DNA from: Kutzneria kofuensis
GTDB lineage: Bacteria > Actinomycetota > Actinomycetes > Mycobacteriales > Pseudonocardiaceae
Direction: 5' to 3'
Length of the DNA: 64,000 nucleotides
Assembly: GCF_014203355.1 (NCBI RefSeq)
Contig: NZ_JACHIR010000001.1
Location: 1,738,038-1,802,037 of the forward strand
Position numbers and translations under genes: made by a program. This document shows positions 34,889-41,676 of this stretch, in pieces (position 1 is the stretch's first letter; every line of letters begins with the position of its first letter). The notes below the pieces were generated by a model. It was given only the letters and a program-made list of their open reading frames with translations, was not told the origin of the DNA and did no database searches.

Positions 34889-35626
34889 TCAGCTGGGCAC
34901 CTTGTCGGCGCGCGCGGGCTCCGTCGGGGCGCGCGGCGCGGGCGTCGCGACCGCCTTGGCCTCCTTCAGCTTGGCCGCGTAGACGTCCACGTACTCCTGG
35001 CCGGACAGCTCCATCAGGGCGTACATGACCTCGTCGGTGATGGACCGCTCGATGAACCGGTCGCCGTCCATGCCGTGGTAGCGGGAGAAGTCCAGCGGCT
35101 TGCCGATCTTGATCCGGATCGGGTACGGGTACCACATCTTCGAGCCGATGGGGTTGGCCTTGTCGGTGCCGAACATGGCCACCGGGATGATCGGCACGCC
35201 GGCCTCGAGGGCCACCCGGGCCATGCCGGTCTTGCCCTTGTACAGGCGGCCGTCCGGGGAGCGCGTGCCCTCGGGGTAGATGCCGATCAGCTGGCCGTCC
35301 TTGAGCAGCCGGACCAGCGTGTCCAGGGCGCCCTGCGCGGCCGCGGCGCCCGAGCGGTCGATCGGCACCTGGCCGACGCCGGTGAAGAACATCCGCTTGA
35401 GCGCGCCCTTGAACCCCTTCTGGGTGAAGTAGTCGCTCTTGGCCGGGAACGTGATCCGGCGCGGCACCATCAGCGGCAGGAAGAACGAGTCCGACACGGC
35501 CAGGTGGTTGCTGGCCAGTATCGCGCCGCCGGTCTCGGGCACGTTCTCGAGGCCCTCGATCCTGGGCCGGAAGAACAGGCGCAGCAGGGGGCCAAGCAGG
35601 ACGTACTTCATCACCCAGTACAGCAC
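34889..35626 (-). CDS. plsC: 1-acyl-sn-glycerol-3-phosphate acyltransferase (PlsC family)
   Basis: 245 residues. One N-terminal membrane-associated segment, then the acyltransferase motifs: SNHLAVSDSFFLP (HX4D), GVGQVPIDRSG, and YPEGTRSPDGRLYKGKTG (EGTR). It transfers an acyl chain to lysophosphatidate, giving phosphatidic acid, at the inner face of the cytoplasmic membrane. It corresponds in place to Rv2182c. It is 34 bases upstream of the exoribonuclease gene on the same strand and may be co-transcribed. The C-terminus is Ala/Pro-rich with no known role. Confidence 0.93.
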   Translation of the reverse strand: MLYWVMKYVLLGPLLRLFFRPRIEGLENVPETGGAILASNHLAVSDSFFLPLMVPRRITFPAKSDYFTQKGFKGALKRMFFTGVGQVPIDRSGAAAAQGALDTLVRLLKDGQLIGIYPEGTRSPDGRLYKGKTGMARVALEAGVPIIPVAMFGTDKANPIGSKMWYPYPIRIKIGKPLDFSRYHGMDGDRFIERSITDEVMYALMELSGQEYVDVYAAKLKEAKAVATPAPRAPTEPARADKVPS

Positions 35627-35797
35627 CGCGGCGTGCGCCTCCTCATGCCGATCCTGAGCGGATCAGCCTACGGAGCGGCGGCCGGTCGGCACAACGAGCA
35701 ACGCCCGGCTCGGCCAGGCGGGCAGATAGTGATCGAGGGAACGGCTGTTTCACCCCCACTCGTGCGAGGATGGAGCGACCACGTGCGTGGAGGCCGG

Positions 35798-36298
35798 GTG
35801 ACTGGGCGAGGCAACACCGATGGACCGGAGGACGTCGACGCGGCGTTCGCCGAGATCGTCGCGGGCCTGGAACGGGACGGCATGGGCGTGCGCTGGCCCG
35901 AGGACCAGCCCGCGACCAGGCAGGACACCGCGCAGGAGACGACCGCGGCCGAGGAGACCCGGCCCATCGAGCCGCCGCAGCCCGCCGCCGCTCCGCCGCC
36001 TCCCGGCTGGCGCACCAGCGACAAGGAATGGGACTGGGCCGCCGCCTCCGACGAGGAGCACTACGTCCCGCCCGACCCGCCCCCGTTCCCCCGGCCGCGC
36101 CCGCTGACCGTGCTGGCGGTGGTGCTGATCGTCATCGGCGTCGGCCTGCTGGCGTTCCCCAGCGTGATCGGCCTGCAGACCCAGGTCGCCACCCCGCTGG
36201 CGATCATCGCCCTGACCAGCGGCGTCGGCTGGCTCCTGCTGCGCATGCGGCACGGCCCGCCGCCGAGCGACGACGACGGCTCCGGCGCGCAGCTGTAG
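35798..36298 (+). CDS. Rv2183c-like membrane protein with acidic/Pro-rich N-terminus
   Basis: 166 residues from GTG 35798, which has GGAGG 4 bases upstream; GTG 35783 is an alternative. The first 100 residues are acidic and Pro-rich (EEHYVPPDPPPFPRPRPL), then two membrane helices (about 105-125 and 130-150) and a short polar tail. This layout matches the position and style of Rv2183c in M. tuberculosis, whose function is unknown. It is divergent from plsC. The cytoplasmic disordered part might be a phosphorylation or interaction region; that is speculation. Confidence 0.7.
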   Translation: MTGRGNTDGPEDVDAAFAEIVAGLERDGMGVRWPEDQPATRQDTAQETTAAEETRPIEPPQPAAAPPPPGWRTSDKEWDWAAASDEEHYVPPDPPPFPRPRPLTVLAVVLIVIGVGLLAFPSVIGLQTQVATPLAIIALTSGVGWLLLRMRHGPPPSDDDGSGAQL

Positions 36299-36307
36299 GG
36301 GTTGCAT

Positions 36308-36322
36308 CTCCCGTCGGGGGAG
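36308..36322. promoter_or_regulatory. MerR-type operator candidate (CTCCC-N5-GGGAG)
   Basis: The segment CTCCCGTCGGGGGAG is a short inverted repeat flanked by TTGCA on both sides, ending GGTTGCAGG right before the MerR gene start at 36339. MerR promoters place such a dyad in an overlong spacer between -35 and -10, and actinobacterial MerR genes of this kind commonly end in GAGGTTGCAG. It suggests autoregulation. Confidence 0.6.
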
Positions 36323-36338
36323 GTTGCAGGCTGGGTCG

Positions 36339-37166
36339 GTGAACGGCGACGCGCTCCACTCGATCGGGGATCTGGCCCGACGCACCGGCTTGACGGTCAA
36401 GACCGTCCGCTTCTACTCCGATCGCGGGATCGTCTCGCCGGCCGACCGAAGCCCGACCGGCCACCGCCGCTACGGCCCGGACGCCGTCGCCCGCCTCCAC
36501 CTGGTGCGAACGCTGCGTGAACTGGGCCTGGACCTGGCCACGATCCGCCGCGTGCTGGACCGCGAGGCGACCCTGGCCGAGGTCGCGGCCGCGCACGCCG
36601 AGGCGCTCGCGGCCCAGATCCGGCTGCTCGGCCTGCATCGGGCCGCGCTGCTCGCGATGGCCGGCGGGGCCGAATCCGAGGGGATGGACCTGGTGCGCGA
36701 ACGCCGACAGCTGATCGACGACTTCCTCCACGCCGTGCTCGACGACCCGGGGATCCGGCGTTCGCTGACACCGGAACTCCCGCCGAACCCCACCGCCGAC
36801 CAGCTGCGTGCGTGGTCGGAACTGGTCGAACTGATCCAGGACGGCGACTTCCGCGACAGCATGCGGCGGCTGGCCGATCAGCACGTGCCGACGACGCCAC
36901 CGAGGCGGGACGTGGTTGCGCTGGTGCGCGACAGGGCGGGATCCGCCGTCGCCGCGGGAATCCCTCCGGAGTCGGCGGAGGCCGGCCGGATCGTGACGGC
37001 GGTGACGGCCGAACACGGCCCGGATCTGCTGGCGCGACTGGAGACCGCGAACGACCCGCGGCGCGACCGCTACCTGCGGCTGCTCGCGGTGATCAACGGC
37101 TGGGCGGCGCCCGAGGACGTCGCACCGGCCGTCGACTGGTTCATCCGAGCGCTGCGCACCGCCTAG
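36339..37166 (+). CDS. MerR-family transcriptional activator
   Basis: 275 residues from GTG 36339. The N-terminal winged helix is clear (SIGDLARRTGLTVKTVRFYSDRGIVSP, then PTGHRRYGPDAVARL), followed by the coiled-coil dimer helix. The C-terminal about 150 residues are helical, without the Cys ligands of metal-sensing types, so a small organic ligand or self-contained drug sensing (TipAS-like) is likelier. GGGGGAGG lies upstream. Its own operator candidate is in the promoter. No obvious target gene is adjacent; it is convergent with glucokinase. Confidence 0.9.
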   Translation: MNGDALHSIGDLARRTGLTVKTVRFYSDRGIVSPADRSPTGHRRYGPDAVARLHLVRTLRELGLDLATIRRVLDREATLAEVAAAHAEALAAQIRLLGLHRAALLAMAGGAESEGMDLVRERRQLIDDFLHAVLDDPGIRRSLTPELPPNPTADQLRAWSELVELIQDGDFRDSMRRLADQHVPTTPPRRDVVALVRDRAGSAVAAGIPPESAEAGRIVTAVTAEHGPDLLARLETANDPRRDRYLRLLAVINGWAAPEDVAPAVDWFIRALRTA

Positions 37167-37183
37167 AGATTTGTCCGGAAGCA

Positions 37184-37198
37184 CCCGGGTTTCCCGGG
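37184..37198. terminator. short hairpin between MerR gene and glk
   Basis: CCCGGG (37184-37189), TTT loop, CCCGGG (37193-37198) in the 45-base gap between two convergent genes. Six base pairs only; likely a bidirectional terminator by position. Confidence 0.45.
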
Positions 37199-37211
37199 CA
37201 CTTTCGGGCAG

Positions 37212-38162
37212 TCAGCGCTTGGTGATCATCTCGCGGGCCAGGGTGGCCGCGCCGACGATGCCGGCGTCGTCGCCGAGCTGGGCGGTGCGGATGCGGGCCA
37301 GCGGCCGGAAGCCGGAGCCGGTGACGACGGCGGCATAGTGCTCGCGGGCGTCGTCGAGGAACAGCGGCGCCGACTCGGACACGCCGCCGCCGATCACCAC
37401 GACCTCGGGGTCGTAGACGTCGGCGACGAGGGCCAGCCCCTCCCCCAGCCACTTGGCCAGCTCGGCCAGCGCGCGCTGGGCGATGGGGTCGCCGTCGCGG
37501 GCCGCCCCGGAGACCTTCCGCCCGGTGACCCGCTGCGGATCGCCGGCGGCCTCACGGGCCAGCACGGTCGACGCGCCGGGGTGCTTGGCCATCAGCTCGA
37601 CGGCGGTCGCGCTCAGCGCGGTGCCGCTGCAATACCGCTCCCAGCAGCCCTTCTTGCCGCACGGGCACGGCCGCCCGTTCGGCACGACCCGCAGGTGTCC
37701 CAGCTCCGGCGCGACCCCGTAGGCGCCACGGAACACCTCGCCGTCGACCAGCAGCGCCCCGCCGATGCCGGTGCCCAGGGCGACCATGACCGCGACCTTC
37801 GCGCCACGGGCGGCCCCGAACCGGTGCTCGGCGAGCGCCGCGGCGTTCGCGTCGTGCTCCAACACGACGGGAAGCCCGAGCCGCTGCCGCATCGCCTTGG
37901 CCACGGGCGAGTCCCGCCACGCCAGGTGCGGCGCGAACCGCACCGACATCCGGTCCTCGGTGACGAAGCCGGCGACGGCCAGGCCGACAGCGCTGATCTT
38001 GTGCCGTGCCGACAACTCCTCGACGGCGCAGGCGATCGCGTCCTCCAGCGGCGCGCCGCCGCTGGGCGTGGGCGCACGCGTCGTGTCGAGGACGGCACCC
38101 CTGGGATCAACGACGCCCGCTCGAACACTGGTCCCGCCGACGTCGATGCCGACGGTCAGCAA
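37212..38162 (-). CDS. glk: ROK-family glucokinase
   Basis: 316 residues from TTG 38162, preceded by GCAGGAA; CTG 38159 is also possible, and the longer upstream frame overlaps another coding region in a shadow frame. Motifs: GIDVGGTSVRAGV (ATP site), VVLEHDANAAALAEHRFGA (catalytic Asp), GTGIGGALLVDG, and the ROK zinc motif CPCGKKGCWERYCSG. It phosphorylates glucose with ATP (or polyphosphate in some homologues). It overlaps the gene upstream by 7 bases. In Streptomyces the equivalent glkA mediates carbon catabolite repression. Confidence 0.95.
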   Translation of the reverse strand: MLTVGIDVGGTSVRAGVVDPRGAVLDTTRAPTPSGGAPLEDAIACAVEELSARHKISAVGLAVAGFVTEDRMSVRFAPHLAWRDSPVAKAMRQRLGLPVVLEHDANAAALAEHRFGAARGAKVAVMVALGTGIGGALLVDGEVFRGAYGVAPELGHLRVVPNGRPCPCGKKGCWERYCSGTALSATAVELMAKHPGASTVLAREAAGDPQRVTGRKVSGAARDGDPIAQRALAELAKWLGEGLALVADVYDPEVVVIGGGVSESAPLFLDDAREHYAAVVTGSGFRPLARIRTAQLGDDAGIVGAATLAREMITKR

Positions 38163-38488
38163 GGTTCCTGCCCGCGCCGGCGGACGGTGATCTTCTGCAC
38201 GCGTGGCGGCGTCGGCTGCTCGTCGGCCTGCGGCGGCGCGCCGCGCTCCTGCTGCACGGCCATCCGCAGCACCGTGAGCAGGCCGGCGGCGTGCTCGGCG
38301 GCGCGGGCGGCCAGCTCGGAGCGTTCGCCCCTGAGCACGGCCGCGACGGCGCAGACGGGGCACCAGTCGCAGGTGGTCGGCTCGTGGTCGGCGCTGTCGG
38401 CGACGATCCGCTGCAGGTACGGCTCGGCCTTCTCGGCCAGGGCGTCGATCAGCAGCCGCAGTTCCTCGGCGATCCTGTCCTGGCTCAC
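38156..38488 (-). CDS. small CxxCxxC protein of unknown function, coupled to glk
   Basis: 110 residues from GTG 38488, whose GTGA overlaps the ATPase stop upstream; its own stop overlaps the glk start. Soluble and helical: SQDRIAEELRLLIDALAEKA, then CDWCPVCAVAAVLRGERSEL, and a basic tail ending RRRGQEPC. The CDWCPVC motif is a possible metal or redox site. It occupies the same position as SCO2127, the small gene before glkA in S. coelicolor linked to glucose use; homology is inferred from position, not shown. Translational coupling on both sides suggests a functional tie to ATPase and glucokinase. Confidence 0.8.
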   Translation of the reverse strand: MSQDRIAEELRLLIDALAEKAEPYLQRIVADSADHEPTTCDWCPVCAVAAVLRGERSELAARAAEHAAGLLTVLRMAVQQERGAPPQADEQPTPPRVQKITVRRRGQEPC

Positions 38489-39681
38489 CGTATCCACAAC
38501 CTTGGATCCGGTTCGAAGTCGACGAGCAGGCCGCCGTCGACGATCTCGGCCCCGGTCACCTCGCACCGGCGCAGCGCCGCCGGCAGCGCGACCAGCCGCC
38601 GCCGGCCGTCGACGGTGATCGCCAGCTCGTCGTCGACCCGGGCCAGGTCCAGGTCGGCGTCGACGTCCAGCGGGAACGACACCCTCAGCTGATACCCCGT
38701 CTCCGACGCGCCAACCGACAGCAGCGGCTCCGTCGACGCCGTCGACACGGCCAGCGGGTCACCGTCCGGGTAGAGCTCGCCGGCCAGTTCCAGCAGCGCC
38801 GGCACGCCGACCGGCTCGCACGCCCGGTAGCCGACCGTCTGCACCGGCACCTCGGCCGCGCGCAACTCCGCCAGCACCGCGTCCTGTTCGGCCCGTCGGG
38901 TGCGCAGCCAGTTCGCCGCCGCGCCACGACCGGTTCCAGCATCGGGCAGCAGCCGGTTGGCGACCAGACCGTCAACGCGAATCCCTTGCAGCGCAAGGGC
39001 TGTCAGCGTGCGGCGAGTCTCGGCGGCGACGACCCGTTCCGGCGTGAGCACCAGTCGGACGCTGGTCCGCTCCTGGTCGACGAGCAGCGAGCGCACCGCC
39101 TCCAGGTGCTCCGCGAGCCGTCCGATCGCGTCCGCGGCGGCATCCCAGCGGGCCGGCGCCGAGCTGCCGGCGACCCCGGCGAGCAGGCCCCGGACCACGC
39201 GCCGGTGCGTCGGGAACAGGCGCTCCAGGTAGCTGCCGACCGCCTCCGGCAACGCCAGCAGGCGCAGCGTCTCCGCCGTCGGTCCACAGTCGACGATCAC
39301 CGCGTCCCACGGGCCGGTGGTGGCCAGCCGGTGCACCTCGGCCAGCGCCAACAGCTCCTCGACGCCCGGCAGCGCCGTCAACTCCTCCGCCGCCAGCTCG
39401 TCGATGCCCGCGCCGGCCAGCAGCGTGCGCAGGTGGCCGCGCATCTCCTCCCAGGCGCCGTCCACCAGCCGCCGGGTGTCGATCTGCGCGCCGAACAGCC
39501 CCGTGTCCAGTTCGGACGGTCGCGGGCCGAGCTCGTGCCCGAACGCGTCGGCCAGCGAGTGCGCCGGATCCGTGGACACCACCAGCGCCTTGCGGCCGGC
39601 GGCCACCGTGGCGGCGGCCGTCGCCGCGGCAAGGGTGGTCTTGCCGACCCCGCCCTTGCCGGTGAACAGCAGGACCCGCAC
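38485..39681 (-). CDS. ArsA/GET3-like ATPase (Rv2184c type)
   Basis: 398 residues from GTG 39681, 2 bases after the SRPBCC stop. P-loop GKGGVGKTTLAAATAA (deviant Walker A with signature Lys), switch VVSTDPAHSLADAFG and VDCGPTAETLRLL (switch II). The C-terminal about 90 residues form a beta-rich domain (YQLRVSFPLDVDADLDLARV) as in other actinobacterial members. It lacks the Cys metal site of arsenite pumps, and no arsenic gene is near. It is part of a coupled run SRPBCC-ATPase-CxxCxxC-glk. A role in delivering hydrophobic cargo or proteins is possible but unproven. Confidence 0.9.
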   Translation of the reverse strand: MRVLLFTGKGGVGKTTLAAATAAATVAAGRKALVVSTDPAHSLADAFGHELGPRPSELDTGLFGAQIDTRRLVDGAWEEMRGHLRTLLAGAGIDELAAEELTALPGVEELLALAEVHRLATTGPWDAVIVDCGPTAETLRLLALPEAVGSYLERLFPTHRRVVRGLLAGVAGSSAPARWDAAADAIGRLAEHLEAVRSLLVDQERTSVRLVLTPERVVAAETRRTLTALALQGIRVDGLVANRLLPDAGTGRGAAANWLRTRRAEQDAVLAELRAAEVPVQTVGYRACEPVGVPALLELAGELYPDGDPLAVSTASTEPLLSVGASETGYQLRVSFPLDVDADLDLARVDDELAITVDGRRRLVALPAALRRCEVTGAEIVDGGLLVDFEPDPRLWIR

Positions 39682-39683
39682 GC

Positions 39684-40118
39684 TCAGCTCAGGCCCTCGA
39701 CGCGGCGCTTCAGCTCCTTGAGCGCGGTGTCCATGACCACCTTCTCCGCCTTGCGGCGGAGCATGCCGATCATCGGGATGCCCAGCTCCACCGACAGCGT
39801 GTAGGTCACCTTGGTGCCGCCCGCGCCCGGTTCCAGCACGTAGCTGCCGCGCTGCGACTTCTGCATCTGCCCCTTGACCAGGTGCCAGCTGACCGAGTTG
39901 TCCGCCCACTTGTACTCGAGCGTGTACTCGTCCTTGATCACGCCCTGGTCCAGCTGGAAGCGCACCTGCTCGGCGCGACCGTCGGCGCCGGTGGACAGCA
40001 CCTCGGTCGTCTTCATCGCGTTCGCCCATTCCGGGTACGCGGCGAAATCCGCGATCACATCCAGGATCCGCGCCGGCTCGGCGTCGATCACGATGGACTG
40101 GGTGGACTCGTCGGCCAT
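39684..40118 (-). CDS. SRPBCC/START-like hydrophobic-ligand-binding protein (Rv2185c type)
   Basis: 144 residues with the helix-grip fold pattern: SIVIDAEPARILDVIADFAAYPEWANAMKTTEV at the start, antiparallel strands (YTLEYKWADNSVSWHLV) and a long C-terminal helix (RRKAEKVVMDTALKELKRRVE). Such proteins hold lipids or polyketides in a cavity. The gene stands 2 bases before the ArsA-like ATPase, so the two are probably made together. It corresponds to Rv2185c. Ligand unknown. Confidence 0.9.
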   Translation of the reverse strand: MADESTQSIVIDAEPARILDVIADFAAYPEWANAMKTTEVLSTGADGRAEQVRFQLDQGVIKDEYTLEYKWADNSVSWHLVKGQMQKSQRGSYVLEPGAGGTKVTYTLSVELGIPMIGMLRRKAEKVVMDTALKELKRRVEGLS

Positions 40119-40137
40119 GCGCGCAGGTTACCCGTAC

Positions 40138-40932
40138 TCAGAACCGCAGCACGTACGGCGTGCCCGTCCGCTGGAAGTGGCCGACGTTCACGCACTCGGT
40201 GCGGCCCACCCGCGTCCGGCGGGCCAGCGGCTGGTGCACGTGACCGAACACCGACCAGCGGGGCCGGGCCCGGTGGATCAGCCCCAGCACGCTCGTCGAC
40301 CCCAGCTCCGGCCGGCGGGCCACCACGTCGTAGGTCAGGTCCGGGATCGCCGGCGGCACGTGCGAGCAGAGCAGGTCGATGTCGTCCGGCAGGGCGTCGG
40401 TCGCCGCCTTGAAGTCGCGCTCGTACCGCAGGTAGGGCCGCCAGACGCCGTTGTCGCGCAGCACCGCGTCGTCCGGCAGCAGCGCCCCGCCCACGAACCC
40501 CGCCTTCAGGCCGCCGATCATCGTCGTCTCGCCGTCCAGGATGTGGACGCCGTCGTTCGCGAACTCCGGCCACAGGTCGGGCGCGTCGACGTTGCCCGGC
40601 GTCGCGTAGGTCGGGACCGTCATCGCCGTGAACAGCTTCTTGTACTGGTCCCGGATCGCCTCCCGGACCACCGCCGCCGCGTCCGTGCCCAGCTGCGTCC
40701 ACATGCCCCGGACGAACGCGATCGACTCCGGCGTGCGCGGGCCGCGGCGGTACCTCGCGAACTCCGCCACCTTCTCCGCCCCGAAGATCGCGCCCATGAT
40801 CCCCGAGCCGTGGTCGTGGTAGTCGACGAAGTCGAGCAGGTCGCCCAGCACGATCAGGGCGTCCGCGCCGACGCAGGCGCGGGCCAGGGCCTCGGCATTT
40901 CCATGGACGTCTGACACCACGTGAACCCGCAC
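40138..40932 (-). CDS. calcineurin-like metallophosphoesterase
   Basis: 264 residues with the five metallophosphoesterase motifs in order: SDVHGN (DxH), LGDLLDF (GD), TPGNVDAP (GN-type), LLCSHVPP (H) and FGHVHQPL (GHxH). Two metal ions are expected. No signal peptide, so it is cytoplasmic. It is 19 bases before the SRPBCC gene on the same strand and may head that operon. Substrate may be a nucleotide or phosphoprotein; family knowledge does not decide. The upstream region carries the repeat array at 40973-41209. Confidence 0.92.
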   Translation of the reverse strand: MRVHVVSDVHGNAEALARACVGADALIVLGDLLDFVDYHDHGSGIMGAIFGAEKVAEFARYRRGPRTPESIAFVRGMWTQLGTDAAAVVREAIRDQYKKLFTAMTVPTYATPGNVDAPDLWPEFANDGVHILDGETTMIGGLKAGFVGGALLPDDAVLRDNGVWRPYLRYERDFKAATDALPDDIDLLCSHVPPAIPDLTYDVVARRPELGSTSVLGLIHRARPRWSVFGHVHQPLARRTRVGRTECVNVGHFQRTGTPYVLRF

Positions 40933-40972
40933 GCGACAACCCTACGGCCTGGCCCGGCACCCCCGGCTGCTT

Positions 40973-41209
40973 CACGTGAGTGGCTTACTTGGCCCGCGAC
41001 ACCAGGCCGCGGTGCACGTGAGTGGCTCACTTTGGCTCCTGGGGCCACGTGAGTGGCTCACTTGCCTCGACAGCTCAGGGGTGGAGGGCACATGAGTGGC
41101 TCAGGTTGCTCCTGGGGCCACGTGAGTGGCTCACTTGCCTCGACGGCGCAGGGGTGGAGGGCACATGAGTGGCTCAGGTTGCTCCTGGGGCGAAGTAAGC
41201 CACTCACGT
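40973..41209. repeat. array of CACGTGAGTGGCTCACTT elements with a 73-bp tandem duplication
   Basis: Five copies of CACGTGAGTGGCTCACTT or close variants lie in the same direction at 40973, 41015, 41046, 41119 (ctcACTT or cttACTT ends), with two degenerate copies CACATGAGTGGCTCAGG at 41089 and 41162. An inverted copy at 41193-41209 is the exact complement of 40974-40990. Copies at 41046/41089 and 41119/41162 belong to a 73-base direct duplication. The core GTGAGTGGCTCAC is itself a dyad. The array fills the space between the SRPBCC gene end and the metallophosphoesterase start. Confidence 0.9.
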
Positions 41210-41212
41210 ACG

Positions 41213-41587
41213 TCAGGGGGCGACGCCGGGGGCGCGGCCGTCTTCGAGTTCCCGCTTCAGGCCCAGGGCGATGGTCTTGGCGGCGATCTGCCGGGTGCGG
41301 ATGGCGGCGAGCTGGTCCTTCGCGCGTGTGAACGGGGTGGGCGGGTCGGCGCGGAGGAAATAGTGCAGGAGCGTGCCGTCCAGGACCGGCTCCAGCCAGA
41401 CCTCCATGGTGCCGGTGAGCGCCCCCTGCACGGTCCAGCGGATGCCGGCGTCGCCGCGGTCGACGTAGACTGAAAGCCGCAGGTCAGGCCAGAAACGGGA
41501 CCAGTTGGAACGGTCGGAGAAGACGGCGGCGACGGCCGCCGGCGGCACTACGAGGAAGGTCTCGTCGACGACGTCAACCGCGGGCAT
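41213..41587 (-). CDS. second SRPBCC-like protein (Rv2186c type)
   Basis: 124 residues: VDVVDETFLVVPPAAVAAVFSDRSNWSRFWPDLRLSV, strands with GTMEVWLEPVLDGTLLHYFLR, and a terminal helix with a basic tail. It resembles polyketide cyclase/START-like proteins and corresponds by position to Rv2186c in M. tuberculosis, beside the fadD15 homologue. It is divergent from that ligase gene (89-base gap) and just before the repeat array. A hydrophobic-ligand role is inferred from fold and neighbours. Confidence 0.85.
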   Translation of the reverse strand: MPAVDVVDETFLVVPPAAVAAVFSDRSNWSRFWPDLRLSVYVDRGDAGIRWTVQGALTGTMEVWLEPVLDGTLLHYFLRADPPTPFTRAKDQLAAIRTRQIAAKTIALGLKRELEDGRAPGVAP

Positions 41588-41676
41588 GGCGGGCAGCGTG
41601 CCACCGGTCTGGTGTTGACATCAAACGGCACGCTAGGTTTCCTCGCCAGTAACATCTGTGACTTCCGGAGGTTGAC

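Noticed and set aside
37212-38363. Longer glucokinase starting at ATG 38363
   Set aside because: The extra 67 residues are Arg/Ala/Gly-rich shadow sequence of the upstream CxxCxxC gene; ROK kinases begin just before the GIDVGGT motif.
38485-39681. Arsenite efflux ATPase
   Set aside because: No metalloid-binding Cys, no arsB or arsR, and the gene order is that of Rv2184c.
40973-41209. CRISPR array
   Set aside because: Spacing between copies is irregular or an exact 73-base duplication, spacers are not unique, the element is itself a dyad and no cas gene is near.
41615-41639. Sigma-70 promoter before fadD15 (TTGACA ... TAGGTT)
   Set aside because: The spacer is only 13 bases, too short for a standard promoter; not counted.
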